DNA of 64,000 nucleotides. It comes from Phoronis australis (Eukaryota; Phoronida; Phoronidae). Position numbers and translations under genes: made by a program. Shown here piece after piece: positions 12,701 through 27,700 of the stretch (positions are counted from its first letter, which is position 1; every line of letters starts with the position of its first letter). The stretch lies in contig NMRA01000284.1 of the NCBI GenBank assembly GCA_002633005.1, forward strand, positions 390,978 to 454,977. The letters run 5' to 3'. Under the pieces are notes generated by a model. It saw only the letters and a program-made list of their open reading frames with translations, was not told the DNA's origin and made no database searches.

Positions 12701-15700
12701 ACAATACCCAACTTGATTTCCTCTACCACGACTCCACACTACATCTGTCCCTGCTGGATGACACCAGTACCTACCTGATGGCATCAGCCCCTGCCTTATG
12801 ACAACAGCCTCTACCTGATGATAACAGCCTCTACCTGACAACATCAGCCGTTACCTGATGACACCAACGCCTACATGACACCAGCCCCTCCCGACAACAC
12901 CAGCCCCTACCTGACGACACTTACCCCTACCTGACAACACCCTAACCCGATGATATGTGCCCCTACCTAATTTCTTCCTGCAGTTCTTCCACTTCAGCCT
13001 GAAGTAATGTGTTCTGTTCCACCAACTCCTCTCGGTCTCGATTAGCAAGGTCAAGGCTGTCCCGCAGGAAGTCTTCGTTGTTTTGAGACTGAAATGAGAC
13101 CAAAGTTGCTATACCTTTTCATTTCCAAGCCACTTAGGGAAAAACCACGATTACTAGTCACATTAAAGTTGACCTTTGAAGCATCTGGATACCAAAGTTG
13201 AACAGGAGTGCACCGTCATTTTATGTGTAATCATACAACGTTAAGAGGGCTAACACCCTTGTTGTAATAATCACTGAATAGTCAATTAACAAGTGGCATA
13301 ACAGATCAGCAGTTCATATTATGAGGTTTTGCCCAGTTGATTGCTTTCTTGTGTTCAAATATTACCCAGTCCATCACAACGTGAAAACGAGACACACACT
13401 CATGTGTCTTGAAAATGTGACACACAGTTCTATGCAATGTGAAAATGTGACAAACAGTTCTATGCAATGTGAAAATGTGACAAACAGTTCTATGCAATAT
13501 GAAAATGTGACAAACAGTTCTATGCAATGTAAAAATGTGACAAACAGTTCTATGCAATGTGAAAATGTGACAAACAGTTCTATGCAATGTGAAAATGTGA
13601 CAAACAGTTCTATGCAATGTAAAATGTGACACAGTTCTATGCAACGTGAAAATTAGACAATCTGCAACATATGATGTTACGGTTCTTGAATTTCAAAGCG
13701 TTTTTGACATTAAAATCTCAGTCACCTTTTTAATGTTGTCTCGTGCCTTTCTCTGATATTCTTCTAAGCTCGTCTGTAGATCTTCCACACTCTGTAAGGC
13801 ACTAGCACTCTGATCTTCAGCTCTGTAACATCAGAAAGATATTGAATAATTAACCAAGTAACATGTGGTAAGTTTCCTCAGATTCGAACAAAAATAATGA
13901 CGAAAAGTGCCATTTTTTCCAATGTTTACTGTATTGCCAAAAATGATAAATATTTCACTTGCAGCCTGGGCTAATGCTTTGATGACGTGATTTCAGATTA
14001 GGCATGATAAACGTCGTCGGTAACTTCATCAGTATCAATTCCACCTTTAGCAATGCTCTTTACCAGCTGCGAAATGCACAATTGTAAACGAAAACCAAAA
14101 AGGGCATGGCATGCTTCGAAAAAATGCTCGGCTACTTCAAATCAGATCTCATGGATGAAAGAAATATTTAAAGGTATGAATCCCTCACCCCAAACGGATT
14201 GTTTCCAGCAATTCTCTGCATTAAAATAGCCAATAGAACAGATCCATCAAAATGTCCACATGACATGAACACTTAGATGAGTCTTACATCCCAGAGTATC
14301 AATGAAGATTCTATTCCCGCCCTTCGCACCTTTTTCTCTGTTTTCTCTCACGCTCCAGCTGCTGAAGCGTGTCGTCCAACTGAGACCGTATGTCAGTGAC
14401 CTCTGACCTGGCCTCTCTTAGTTCCGCCTGTACTTCGCGGATCTTTTGATCCTTGATGTCGCCATGGCGATAACACTCGTCACATCGCTGCTCCGCATCT
14501 CTGAAAATGGATAAAAATCAAGATGCACCCTGATGTATAAACATTCATGATTCAGCTGACTACTTGATTGTTTCTCTATAAAAACCATCCTAGCCACTGA
14601 AAATTCTGTTCGAAATACTGATATTTGGCAACTTGATGTCAAAATGAGGTACATGAATTGCCAGGAACGAAGTAAGCAATTTCAGAGAAACAAAGTTTGA
14701 GGATGACAAGACCAATTACGATGCTGGTTTGTGTGGAGATGGTCGCAATAAGCACCCACACGTGTTTGTGTGTGAGTGTGTGCGTGCGTGTTGGTGAGTG
14801 TAAATAACAAATAGTTACATACATATGAGTGTGCAGGGACCAAAACTTACAGCGCCAGACGTAGGTCTTATGGTAAAATCTCACCAGTTAAGGATACAAC
14901 ATCGCAGACAAATGAAATTTTATTTTCTAATTATTTCATCAAGGGAAAGTAGATCAAAATGCACTTTTAATCATTTCGAAGTTCTATACCACACTTACTA
15001 TCAGATAATGTTTTTGAGAAATTGCGACATTCACAACAATCTTAGAAGCCCCTGAAAAATGAGAAAAAACTTATTTTGGTAAATATTTTTGTTCAAAATT
15101 TCACTGTACCTTAAAGCTTTCTCTTGCGCTTGATTCTCTGCCTTTAGTCCGACAACTTCTTCACGAACGTCTGTAATTTCTTCTTCTTTCACAAGCAATT
15201 CCTCTGTCAACCTTTGAACCTGAAGAAGAGTGTTTGATAATGCTGAAACATCCACTCACAAACTTGACTGTCAATAAATATAGCAACAGTCGTAATTTCA
15301 GAAACTATCATTATCCAAAATAATTCTTATAGCGTGTGATCTTTACACACATTGGAAACATTAGGACTAACATGCTTTTAAATGTTACTTTGAAAGTCAC
15401 AGGCATTGTCTTTACTGCAGAATCATTCACTCAGCAGTAGGCTAGGCCAATGACATCACAGACTAGTTACAGTCTACATACACTCACTAACAGATAATCT
15501 CCATATGATGTCATACACAGAGTACTGTCCTTACTAAACAAGCAGGTCCTCAATTAGACAAATAAATGACACCATCAAGTCAGTTATTGATGCTTAAGCA
15601 CACATTTATAATCCTTTGATGAAGTCACAGACAATGAGGAGCCTTCACTGGATTTAGCATTTACTCAAAAGCTAAGCCAGTGACATCATCAGATAAGCAA

Positions 15701-18700
15701 GAGTAGGCAGAAGACACAGATAATCTTCTGAAGTCAACACTGGCTGGTAATATAACCTTTCTTTTCTCCAGCGATTTACTAACAACTATAGTACTGTACA
15801 ATATAATTAAAAATTTACCTAGCTGGGATCAATTCTGGATAAGTGTGTTTTGACACAGACTGTTTTTATTTGATAATACCTGTACATATGTACCGGTAAT
15901 ATGACTAGATTGTGAATTTGCAGGTGGTGTACTTTTCCAAGGTACTTAAGCCCAGCATAGATGGAGAGCTAGATGCTCAGCTGACTGCTTCGATAAAAGA
16001 AAAAAATTGGTAATTTCCCATGTGGTCTTTAAGCCGAGGAAGGGCTTTAACCCTACTACTGGTATACAAACAACTGTTAAACCAAGAGTTTAGCTTACTT
16101 AATGTAAGGACGCACGGCAGATCATTAAATGGTGATTCACTTGTAATTAAATCAGTTTAAAAACTTTTATGTAAAAAGAACATTGCCAATAATCAGAGAA
16201 TAGCTACACCAACACTGGATTTAAGGACTGTTCATAATTCCATTTTAACTAAATGAAGCAATAACACCAATAATCTTCATACCAAAAGCAAAATTTAATA
16301 TCAGGTTTTCAATTTGAGTGTCCTTGTTAAACACATTGCACCCATATGTTATGACCCTCATAAAGAAATGACCACTGAGCAAGCACACAGCTGGAACTTC
16401 TGTCTTGCACCTGCAAGTTTGCGACCACACTACAACTTGTGTGCTGTACGAGTTACCCAAGAGCAAGTTACCATACCTGGATAAGGTTGGCTAAGTTGCC
16501 ATGACACTCTCAAAGTGACCTAGTGCCAACTGTGTCCACACACTCCACCTAAACCTTTAAGGACAACTCGTTCTAAGAAACTCTAAATTCTCACCACTTT
16601 AGGACACAATATTGTAGAAAGGTGAAATCTTTGTTTTCTTGTTTTTTCACAAATGTTGTACAGTGCCAAAATAACTCAAGTTCCGTACCACAGCTAACAA
16701 CAAACAATACTTTGATAATTTTTGGACATTCACAACATTGTTAGCAGCCCTTGAGAAAAGAAAAAAAATTTTTGGTAATTGTTTTTGTCCGAAATTGGCG
16801 AGGTTTTCCGTAACTGTCCTAGGGCAACTTGTAGTGTTGAAGGCACTTGAGATGAAAAGACTTTCAATGCCTCAATTATTTGACAAATCCACTTCTGCTA
16901 CAGGAGACATCTTAGTGACTCTTGACAATACCCACAATCCCTGTGCATCAAGGAGGAATTCATTAGCGGTAACGAAAACATTACAGCAACATGCAGGTGT
17001 CTCTTAAATTAAATTACTATGGTATAAAACAAGTTAATTACTCTGAATCGCGTAACGAAAACATCGCGGTAATGGGCAGATGACAATCATCAAAACCATA
17101 GTGTATTAAAAGTGAGTTAATTAACGACATTCTTGCTATGAAACTATTAGGAAACACATAGTAAAAATAGGATAAAATGGGTGGGTTGACTGGAATTGGA
17201 AATGTCATTTCCTTAAGTTGAATATGTTAAGAGTAATCTTTCCGAGAACCTGAATTGGAAAATTAGGAATAATCGTAACACTGCTGTTGATGGTAGGGTA
17301 AATCCACTCTTCTTTACCACACAATATGGCGCAATGTGGTGACATTTACTTCACTGTTGTCAAAACAGCACTTGATAATATTTCAATTATAGGATACAAT
17401 AAACAAGACTATAAAAGTTAGAAAATGACATTTCAGCGATTCTTTTGTCCAAAACGAGCAAAGAATGTGGGTGTTGTATGCTGTGATCAGACAACAAGAG
17501 GACTGAATAACAAGGGCATAACATTAGTTTGGCAAATCTAACTTAGAACAGATAAAACACGCACTAAACTACATGCACTAAGGTACTGACATAGGAAATA
17601 AGCCAAGGGCGACACCCAAAAAGTCTGACGACATATTTATACTGTATTAACAGTTGCAGTAGCCATTGCCCTAATCTACAATTACTAAGTGTTGAAATTA
17701 GGGTGGAGATATCTGGTCCATATTGGAGGCATGGATTTGAATTCATGATTCACTTTCTGGGATTGATTGTAATACAATCACCCTTAATGCAAAAATTGTT
17801 TCTGAAGAAATTGAAAATGCCTGAAAATAGGTCACTTAAGTTTGTAATACACACACGTCACAAACAAAAATCAAAGGCCGCAGAGGAACAAGATTTCACT
17901 ACTCCACCAAGTTCAGAGCTACACAATGAGACATTGTTTGCAATTAAAAATCACCCACATACCCCACCGCCGTTGTTGGCAACATGGGGGGCATTTGCAA
18001 TGAGCAGCAGGGGTCAACCGCTGCGGTGAAATGAGCTTCCAGCAGGAAGAAGGTTCCTCTTGTACAACTGTCATCAATAAGCGAGCCTGGTTTAAAATCA
18101 AAAGGTTACCAACGGATTTTTCATTAAATGTTTTTGTGCCAAGAGCTGACACAAACGTCATCGAATCTTGACAGTTGTGAAATGGAACACAAAAGCACCA
18201 TGATTTCCTTAATTTGTTAACTTTATAAAATCATTCCTGACAACTCATAATCAATTGATGTAGATTGACATCCATCATTCCACAATGACCACATCGCCTG
18301 TTCCTTTTTTAGGACCAGTGATTTAGGGACACTCAACAAGACATGTTAGAGGTGGAGTCCATATTTACACTTCACACTATACACTACAGGCTAATGCTAT
18401 GATATAATTGAACAGATGTCCTTTCTGACTGCTATGCCCCATGGGACATGCATAAAACTTAGAGACATTGCTTAGCAGATGTTCAAGTTTTTCTACCACT
18501 TTTTCAACTCATTTTATGGAATTATAAATCCTACTTACAGTGACTGTAAAGTCTAGACTTGCGATTATCACACACACAGGTCTAAAATTTCACTATTTTG
18601 CACAAAACAAATTGCCAAACATGCCAGCAGTTTCCAGTATACAAAATGTTAATAACTTTGCTACAAATAGTAGAAATCTTACCAAATGTTGTTTTATAAC

Positions 18701-21700
18701 ATCCACACAGTAAAAACTATGCTGGTTGTAGACTAAGATTTTCTTAATCTTTTATTTTTTGTGAAGAAATTGGACAAAATAGAAGTTCACTTGTTTACCA
18801 TATTGTGCTCAAAATTAGAAAAAAAAAGAAAAAAGGAATTACCCTCTAGTAACATTTTAGTGAAAACAATGACTACACTCAGTACCAGTGTCATATTGCC
18901 TGTATTGAATAATCATCTTTTGCAGGCAATGAGGCATGAGATAACAAGTCATTGATATTTGACATGCAACCATACCTGTATGGGTAAAAGCTTGAAATCT
19001 AACACTGCAAACACAAAATTAAATATTACAAAGCGCGCAAATGCTTGTAGTTACTATACCGGATATTTTTCTCAGCCCCTATTCATAGGGGTCCCGAATT
19101 TTGAGAATCAGTTTCAAGCCTGTTATTCAGTGCAAAAAACAGGACCCCTATAAGTGATCATTTAAAAACCTGAAAGACACCATCCCAAAAGAAACCTTGT
19201 AGAAGTGACTTGAAAATGGAACATGAGTTTGTGACAAGTTTTCAATTTATAGTTTCTTTACTGAAGAAAGCTGAGCGTATCGAACAGCTCAGTATGCATG
19301 AGACAACTGTACAACAATGCTGCATGGCCTTATTCTTGATGATGCTGGAATCTAGATCTGAAACAAGAGCTACCGGTAATCAAATAAAAGACTCAAACAA
19401 CTTCCATTTGTCTTGACACCAGACAGCCACAAGTCAGTCTGGAAATCGCATATTAAGATAATCGCTCTTAAAAGACAGTTAACTTACTATGAACGAAACG
19501 TAGAAGCTATCAATAAGGCTAACAGTAGAAAAAACAGGCAAAAAAATAATCTTCTCGGCAGAAAACACGTTAAGCAAACCAGCCTGGTGCGAGTTTTTCA
19601 AAGACTCCTCACGGAGCACAAACCAGGTGAAGATCAAAACCTAGCAGAGCATACTTTTAGATCTGAAACACAAAGGGCTGTTGATGGTGCTGAAAGCCTA
19701 TATCTCTTACATTTGGCACTCATAATCTAATCTAAAAACTCCTATAAATGTCAGCCCAATACCAGAGTGACACACCTTTCATACTGACACAAGGCCACAA
19801 GCAGTCTGTCTGGCTGGCCAATGCCACAAATGGCTGTTAGTAAAACTAAAAATCAACACTTCCTGTTAGAGAAAAAACTTGTCAGAATAACAGCCTTGTA
19901 GAAAAGGTCTCTCACGAAATGTGACATGGAAAAAGGCAGAAAATGATCTAATGACTGAACCGTTGTTATAGGCTCTCAGAACATTATTAACTAAAAATAA
20001 TTGCAGTGTAACTAAGTTAAACTCCTTTGAAGATGGTGTTGCTGGCACCAACAACAAACTATTTCTCCAAGGGTAAAACTAGTAACACACACTTTAGGCA
20101 CAATGCCAGTCAAACCTCAGTAAAAACATGAATGAAACTGTCAAGGCAATAAATCTGCATGCTCATGATACAAAACTCTTACCAGATGTCTTGCCAGATG
20201 GATGGGCAGGGAATGACTAGCTACGCTTGACAGTGAGAGTGAGGTCAAATGTGCAGGATCAGTCAATACACATAACATCACTAGAACAGTGGTCTGAGGT
20301 TGATTAGTGGTGACTACCCTCTGCAGTAGGGGTTGATGGGGGTGTGAAGGCGGTGGTGGGCGATCAGCCGAGTCACGCACATGGCAGGGAACAATATCAA
20401 CTGACATGCTGCACTATTAGAAATACTCCTAAAATCTTATAAATTTTGGATGAAAATAACGCCCCGGATTGTCTTTTTTCAATCGAGGCAAATGTGAATT
20501 GAGTACTATTTATCATTTCAAACCATGTGTCCTAAACTGACAATTTTACCATGAAATGAATTTCATGCAGTGCATACACATTGATGTTACGTGTTACACG
20601 TTACACGTTACATGTTATGTCTCATGATGGCTGAAGTAACAAGCTGTGCACAGAAATGTGTTGCAACTGGACTTGAGTTTTATCATCCAATTAAAGGCCG
20701 AAAATACAACTTTACCTAACTTTTCCAGATGTTGAAAAACCTGAGAAAAACTGTCTACAAGACGAATGCCGAAATAAATTTTAATGGACTGTCATACCGT
20801 TCGAGAAAGGGCAATGCTAGAAACATTTAATTCAACTAATTTTAACTTCATAATGGCTTTTTGTGTAATACATAGCTTCATGAACTTTTCAAGTTATTGA
20901 CTTTAATGACAGAATAAAAACATTAGCAAAAATGAGAAAGCTAAAAACAAGGGCCAAATTAGCCAACAAACAGCAAGTCACCAGTTGAAAGACAAACAAC
21001 AAATTAGTAACAAGTGTCTGTGAAAACTGCTTTGAAAATTATTCAGTAAGAAAACTTAAATTTTCAGGCACAAAATTATGTACTAGTAACAAATATTCAC
21101 TCATGACTAACACCTACCCTGTCCTGAGACCAATGAAACTATCTTTAATGCACACCACTGCTTCAACGTAATACTGATGGCAATTACCGTAATAGAAAAA
21201 CAAAGAATTCACCTGACTACTCAACAGCCGGCCTTATTAAAAGGAATATTTGTATTAAGAACATAACGGAAGACGCGTTAATTCCCCGTCACATTCCACG
21301 GTAGCCTGAGGATAGGAGGGTACTCATTAACACCAGAGAATTAATTAACACTACATACTACAATGAGATCAGATTGACCAGTGCTCAGTTGTGATCCAAT
21401 GAACCGTGAAGACTCCTATCATAAGAGACAATGGGCCGGTGAGCTCATGCGAAAGTGACAGGGCCCGCAACAAAGGCGGCACAAAAAGGAGTCCATAATA
21501 TTAAGATTAGGTTTTCCGCTCTATTTAAGACAATCCCCCAATGCATTCTCGTATTTTCTGAGATGATACTAAGAAACAAGTCAATAACTATTTTCCAAGA
21601 GACCAGCAACATTATGAAATTTACATTTTTGTTGCTAAATGGCGATAGTGGGGGTAGTTGGTGGACAGCCATCTGCATTCTTGTAAGTAATGCAATGGGG

Positions 21701-24700
21701 TAATTTTCAGCATTTTTATAAATCCGTCAAGTTGCTACTATTACCAGGTGGGATATACAAAATATCAGTGCATGATAGAAATGGCATTTCGTCCCTGCCA
21801 CCTAGGCCCATACGGCACATCAAAATCAAAAACTAGGTCACGTGCAAGACACTTTTGTGCTGTGACAACACTGAGGAGTTTCTTATCTCGAGTATGTAAT
21901 GTTGTCAAATCTCTGCAAAAATGTCAGTGATGAAAATGATCCTCCATAGAAATGACAGGAAGCCTTTAACAAGCCATTTTAATAAATGAACCATGGCAAA
22001 ATTCTACAAAACAAAAAGTTTCACACCAAATAAAAATTCACAATAGCTACCGTAACCTTTAATGCTGTACCAAGCTATAGCGCAATGCCCTGATAGTAAG
22101 ACTAAATCCCTTAATCCCACTACAGTCCTTATAGTAGTGATATATGGCCCTAATAATCCACCCCAGGAACATCACTAAGCATAATTAGGTCCTTCAGTGT
22201 TTAGTATCAAGTAATTGACCCAATAAAATTTCTAAAGATAGACAGATTCACGTAATAACAGGAGAACTTACTTATAGTTTGTGACGTCCATGTTGAAGAT
22301 TATCATACCTTGTAAAAACACACAGCCCCGTCTAAACCCTTTCTTTTTGCACGAGGTAAATTTCAGAGGTTTTTCACACCCCTAATTACATGCTTTTGCC
22401 CTGCATATGAAACAAAGTACACAAATTGCTTTGCCCGTCAATTAGACTAGTTCCTGGCAGAGGCTGGACTGGTCTGATCTATTCTGGCTCATGACTGGTC
22501 CTAAAAATGTTGTCAATTAACTTAGTAACGTACACTGGCCCTCCAAAAAGGGCATAGGAAAACTGTGATTTACTTTTAATTACATGTTCATGTCTGTCTG
22601 CTAACGACAACATCTTTATAAGCCCGCTCTCCGCGAACATTGCGTTAGTGTTAGCCCATACGCCCAACACTGATGCAAACCATTTCCTACAGACTACTTG
22701 TCTTTGTATTACAAGTCACGGGCACCTATCGAGCAAACTCGCATGACATTTCAAGTAAGGAAGTCAAGACAGTCAGGAACTTGAGTGCATTTTCTGTTTG
22801 TAGTAAGATCTCGAGTTACGGACACAATATGGCGGACAGATTTTTTTTGAATAAGTAAATATTTTATTTCTCAAAAGAAGTAAAATGCTAGCTAATAACT
22901 ATCTAGTAATGGATATGGCGGTAAGATGAATATTTATTTTCTCAGTTTTTCATTCATGAATTAAATTCAATATCAGAATGATGCCATGCCATATCCATGT
23001 TCTGTACCAAAGCTACCAACAGATGGCATTTTTAAGCAATTCAAAACATTGAGCATTCAAAACAATATCAGAAGCCTTTAAAAATAAAAAGAGCGCCACC
23101 ATGTGGCCAGGAGTGAGGCTTTAACTCTCCTCTCAATTATTCTTAAGTGTCTGAAATTGACTCAACCTCATTAGTACTCTATGGACTTTAATATAATAAT
23201 CACCATCAATATTAAAATGAAAAGTCTGTGATTTATTAACATTCATCTATACAGCAGGTGTCAAGTACAGGTGTATAGCCTTAATCCTCTGCTCTATAGT
23301 ACATCACTAGAGATGATATGAGATTACGCAGTTGCAATAGGTTAATGGAAGAGTGTAGACTACAGATAGTGTAAGTCACCATAATGAACACCATAAATCA
23401 CTCTCCCAAAGGACAAAATGTGACTGGCAAAATCTCACCAATTTCAGACAAAAACAATCACTGAAAGTGCACTTTTTCATCTTTGAAGTTTTTCTGACAT
23501 TAAACACATCCTGTCACTTATTGAGTGGGATTCATCTCCACCAGCACAGTGTTAGACTGCAAGGCTTTCAGTTTCGAATCCGAGCTGCATCTGATCTCAG
23601 AAAATCATTTTTCTTGTCGATTTGGTGACCTCACAAATAGTGAGATAAATATCATTCAGTTAAATCGCATCCTTACTGTGTCACAAATTTCATCCAGTGA
23701 TTCGAAGAGAAGTTCCTTTCACCACAAGACATTCATTAACTTGTTTCAAACGTTACTCACACTTGGCAATTCAGATGACATTTCAAAGTGTTTTCAAGCT
23801 ACTTTTTAAACCTTTGAGGGTTGGCAAGGGTTACACATGGTAAAAATTCTTCAGTTTGTGACGGTCTCTATAAAATTTGGTACATTGAAATCAAGCCGTA
23901 TTTGAATTTTATTGATTCCGATGATTAGGACAATGGCGACTTTGCAGATCATCATATTACTCAAACATTGAACACTGCATTTTGTATTAAACCAGTCTGA
24001 AAGAAAGACTTGGTAGATCATGAAATAGTTGAAAACAGCCACTGATGCAAAATTTTCATTTGTATCCATAGTCTGCAACATTGAATTAAATGACCGCTAG
24101 TTGTTAATTGTAATTCTTAAATTTGGGATGGTCAATATTGCAGATTTCTACGAGCTCTGTTCATGAGCAAATAATTTTTTTACTGTCCCAAACTGGAGAA
24201 TTTTTATCATACAAATGCTAATACAATTCAACTTGTCTACCATACTGAAACATTTTCACCACAGATGTTGAGTTACCCACCTTAGCTTTGGACTGCTGAA
24301 GTTGGTATCCTACATTTTCTAGATCTGTTAAAAGCTTTTGATTCTGCGTCACAAGCTTGTCGTTGTCATTCCTCAGCTGAATCACTCTGGACTTGAGCAG
24401 GTCAATATCACGATCTTGCACACGATTTGAGACTGGCTGAGTAAACTGTTTAAGGGATGACTTCTGAAAAAATGTAAAGTAACACAATGTATGACCCATT
24501 GGGTCTTCAAACTTATTTATGCCCGCTAGCATCATATATACTAGAAATATTTTTGTGACCAGGGTTAATATTTTAGCATCACATTTTCTTTTAGACATTT
24601 TTTTAATGAAATCAAAGCTGAATGCACTAAGATCGCCTCCGGTAACATTTCCCCAGTTTCTAAGATCAAGATTTAAATTCTGAACACCGAGATATCCATA

Positions 24701-27700
24701 CGCGATCAACCCCTGGAACACACCAATAACAAAAGAATTGCAGAAATAAAGTAAATGCTTGACGTCACGACCTTTCAAATTCAGTCCTATGCAGCCCTAG
24801 AAAAAAGGTTACAATGTGTAACATTTTACGAAACATATCAAATTTTTTGTTGGTCTCTTTCACCTATAATGGCTCTAGTGTTGCCTAATGACGATACTAG
24901 AGCTTGGATTATTTAGCTTGCAGCAGAAACATTATATCTCTGTTGATTTCCAACTGATGGTGGATGGAAGGAAAATAAAAGGATAGAAAAGTAATTACAC
25001 AGCTCAATGCACAGTCAGTCAGGCCTACAGGCCATTCTAGAATATTCTCTCTGAAAGTGCTTTTGGTGAAGTACTCCTTTGCATCCAATGTGAGATCAAC
25101 TATGTTCATGGTCTTGTCTATAGTAATCAAAAGATTTTTGAAAAAAGGATTTGAATTGCGCCGTAATATTTAAGCAAAATAGCTTACTGTCAACACTGTA
25201 TACCGTAATCGTTCGGGTTAACGCCCATGCTCAGTTAACCGCCCACCCCTACTTTAGGTGGATTTTCGATTTAACCGCCCATTGCTCAGTTAAGCGCCCC
25301 CCTACGATTTTTGAAGATTTCCAGTTAAGCGCCCACCTCTCGGTTAAGCGCCCATCCCGTACTTTTAAAGAATGAAGATTTAGCGCCCAGTGCTAAGGAA
25401 GCGGTGATTCCCCGACTTTTACAAAAAGATCGATGATCACAATGAGCGTAACAACGCCGGGCCTTCAAGACGGTGGTTTAGCAACGTGAATTACAATACA
25501 AGTAAGGAGTTCTTGTCTTGGGTCATGGACTCACTTCAAATTATAATACTTTAACGTTTTTGTCACTTTATTTTCTTCCCATGTTTACAAAGTTTAAGAA
25601 CGGCGCCGGCGTCAAAACCTCCGCTTTCAGCGACTTTGTCTGCCGCACTGAGTTTCGGTNTCCAAAATGACAGAACAGTGTCAAAGGAGGCTCATGCTCG
25701 TGGCACCATTTAACACTTTAGGGTACACAACACACCAGGCTTGCAGTGAATATAATATCCAAAACATTGATCGACTGGCAATTAGTCCAAGAGTGAATAC
25801 CCCCCTCACAGAAAGGGAAAAATTTCAATGCTTCTTATAATTAACCCAGTTTTCAGTTTCCAGGAGAATTGTTCAGCCAAACGAAAACTTATACCTTAAC
25901 AAGGCCTAAGTACGGTTATGAATCTACGTAATATGGCATTCACATGTTATCCGATCTGAGGGCAGATCTACCTTCTTACCGTCAGAATCTTACATTCTAA
26001 TGACCTGATATCCAGAAGGTTTTGCATGCATGTGATTTATCATTTTGTAGATTAAAGTTGATACGCTAATTACTTGCAAGACGGCCACTAGGAAACCTTT
26101 GTGAATGCTCGTTTTTTAAATGTCCTATCTGCCTCCCATTTTAAAATCAATGAGGATAGGAAGAAACAAACTGCTACGCAAAATGGCCCCTTTGCAGTCA
26201 TCACGACCATCTGGGTAAATTTTAATGTTCCCCCTCAATATGTAAATTGTAATTTATATAAACAAAGATGGCACTCAGTTTAACGACAAAAACAAACCAG
26301 GGTGCCCTTTTCTACCCAAATGATACAGTGCGCGAAAAGTTAAGAAATGGATTAAAATTCCAACTTACAGAACTAGCAAAAATTGTGACGTCTGTAAATT
26401 AACACGGACCACTTCGAGTCACTACCACTCACAAACCCGGGTTAGCAAAAACGAAAAAGGTAACGTTTCATTTTGTTTCCGCTGATAATTCACAATGTTA
26501 CATTTATGACCTCTTAGGTAACCACGGGCCTATATCAGCTACTTAACCATAAGGAAGGGCTCAGCATTGACTTAACTAAATGAAAAAGTGTTCTAATCAA
26601 AACAGAGACTTTTAAGCACATGTCAAGCCATGAACAGACAGAATGGTTGGTTTAATGTTCAAACACGGTGAACAACGCAATGCACGCATGACCACATTTA
26701 ACTAAAGTGAACAACCTATGCCAAAGACTTCTGTCCAAACACACTGATTTAAAATGGCAAATCAAACAGGCAATTGAAAACTCATTTGAATCAACACATA
26801 CACAGTGCCAATCAAAACACAAACTCCTATTATTAAATAAATAATCCACCCTTCACTTGTGTGGCACTATACCCACTAATAGACAATAATTGGTTTATTA
26901 TGATATTAAACAGTGTTTAGAGGTACAATTACATATGAACCAAAAAGTTTGAAGAACCAAAACAGGAAGTCTAGACTGGCCATCAATGACTGGCCATCAA
27001 TGACTGATCATCAATGACCGAACATCCGTGTAAGAAACTTCCAGAAGTACAATTTCACCAATTTAATGAAATTTCATTTCCCGTTTGTAACAAGTAGCAC
27101 CAAATCACTGTAAGACCCTCGATGTCTCAGTTTCCGGGTTGAATATCGGGCCCTGATTCCCAATGAAAAATGTTTAAAAATCATGCAAAATTCCCTTTAT
27201 CAGGCCCAAAAGTTACCCCCTAATGACTTAAAAACTCGTCTCTAGGTTGGAATCGAATCACTTCCGCAAAATGTTAGTTTTGGCTACTTGAGGCATTGCC
27301 AATTAAGGGTGGCGACCCGAGAGTGGAATTGGTGGAGACAGGGGGTGGGGAAAATTTCTTCCCAACCAAAAATGTTCTCCTCTCAGAAGGCACAGGTACC
27401 TAATTCCCCTCTAGTGAATGAGGGCGCTGCAACCCTTCACCAGTTTAAGTTTTATTCCACAGCTTGCCATCAGACGTCTTGAGTGGTTATGGGCATCTGT
27501 AACAATTTTAAAAGCTTTCAAAAATGAAAAAAGATCACCTTCCACTATTATTTTATCCGAAAAAGGTGAGATTTTACTGTAGTCCTCTGACCAGGATAAG
27601 AGAAAGTTATCTAAAATGTCACGCAAATGAACCCTATACGTTAAAGATCAAAGCTTAGAAAACAAAGTGTTGACCTTCAGATAAACACATCGGTACCCCC

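Larger units (their letters stand above)
15220..24280. other. CCDC18 intron 3 (9.1 kb)
   Basis: No coding exon supported. Contains family A repeats (16590-16810, 22800-23100, fragment 23430-23495), family B (18555-18740), a hairpin element (19075-19160) and a possible tRNA-derived SINE (23545-23600). The remaining sequence is AT-rich and unrecognised. Open frames at 17703-18029, 19413-19730 and 20141-20407 show no family features. Confidence 0.6.

Noticed and set aside
13306-13644. 112-codon and 102-codon frames on opposite strands
   Set aside because: Both are products of the 30-bp tandem repeat.
20141-20407. Minus-strand Pro-rich frame beginning MSVDIVPCHVRDS in intron 3, considered as an alternative CCDC18 exon
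   Set aside because: Not coiled coil, does not match the known protein, and exons 3 and 4 already join in phase without it.
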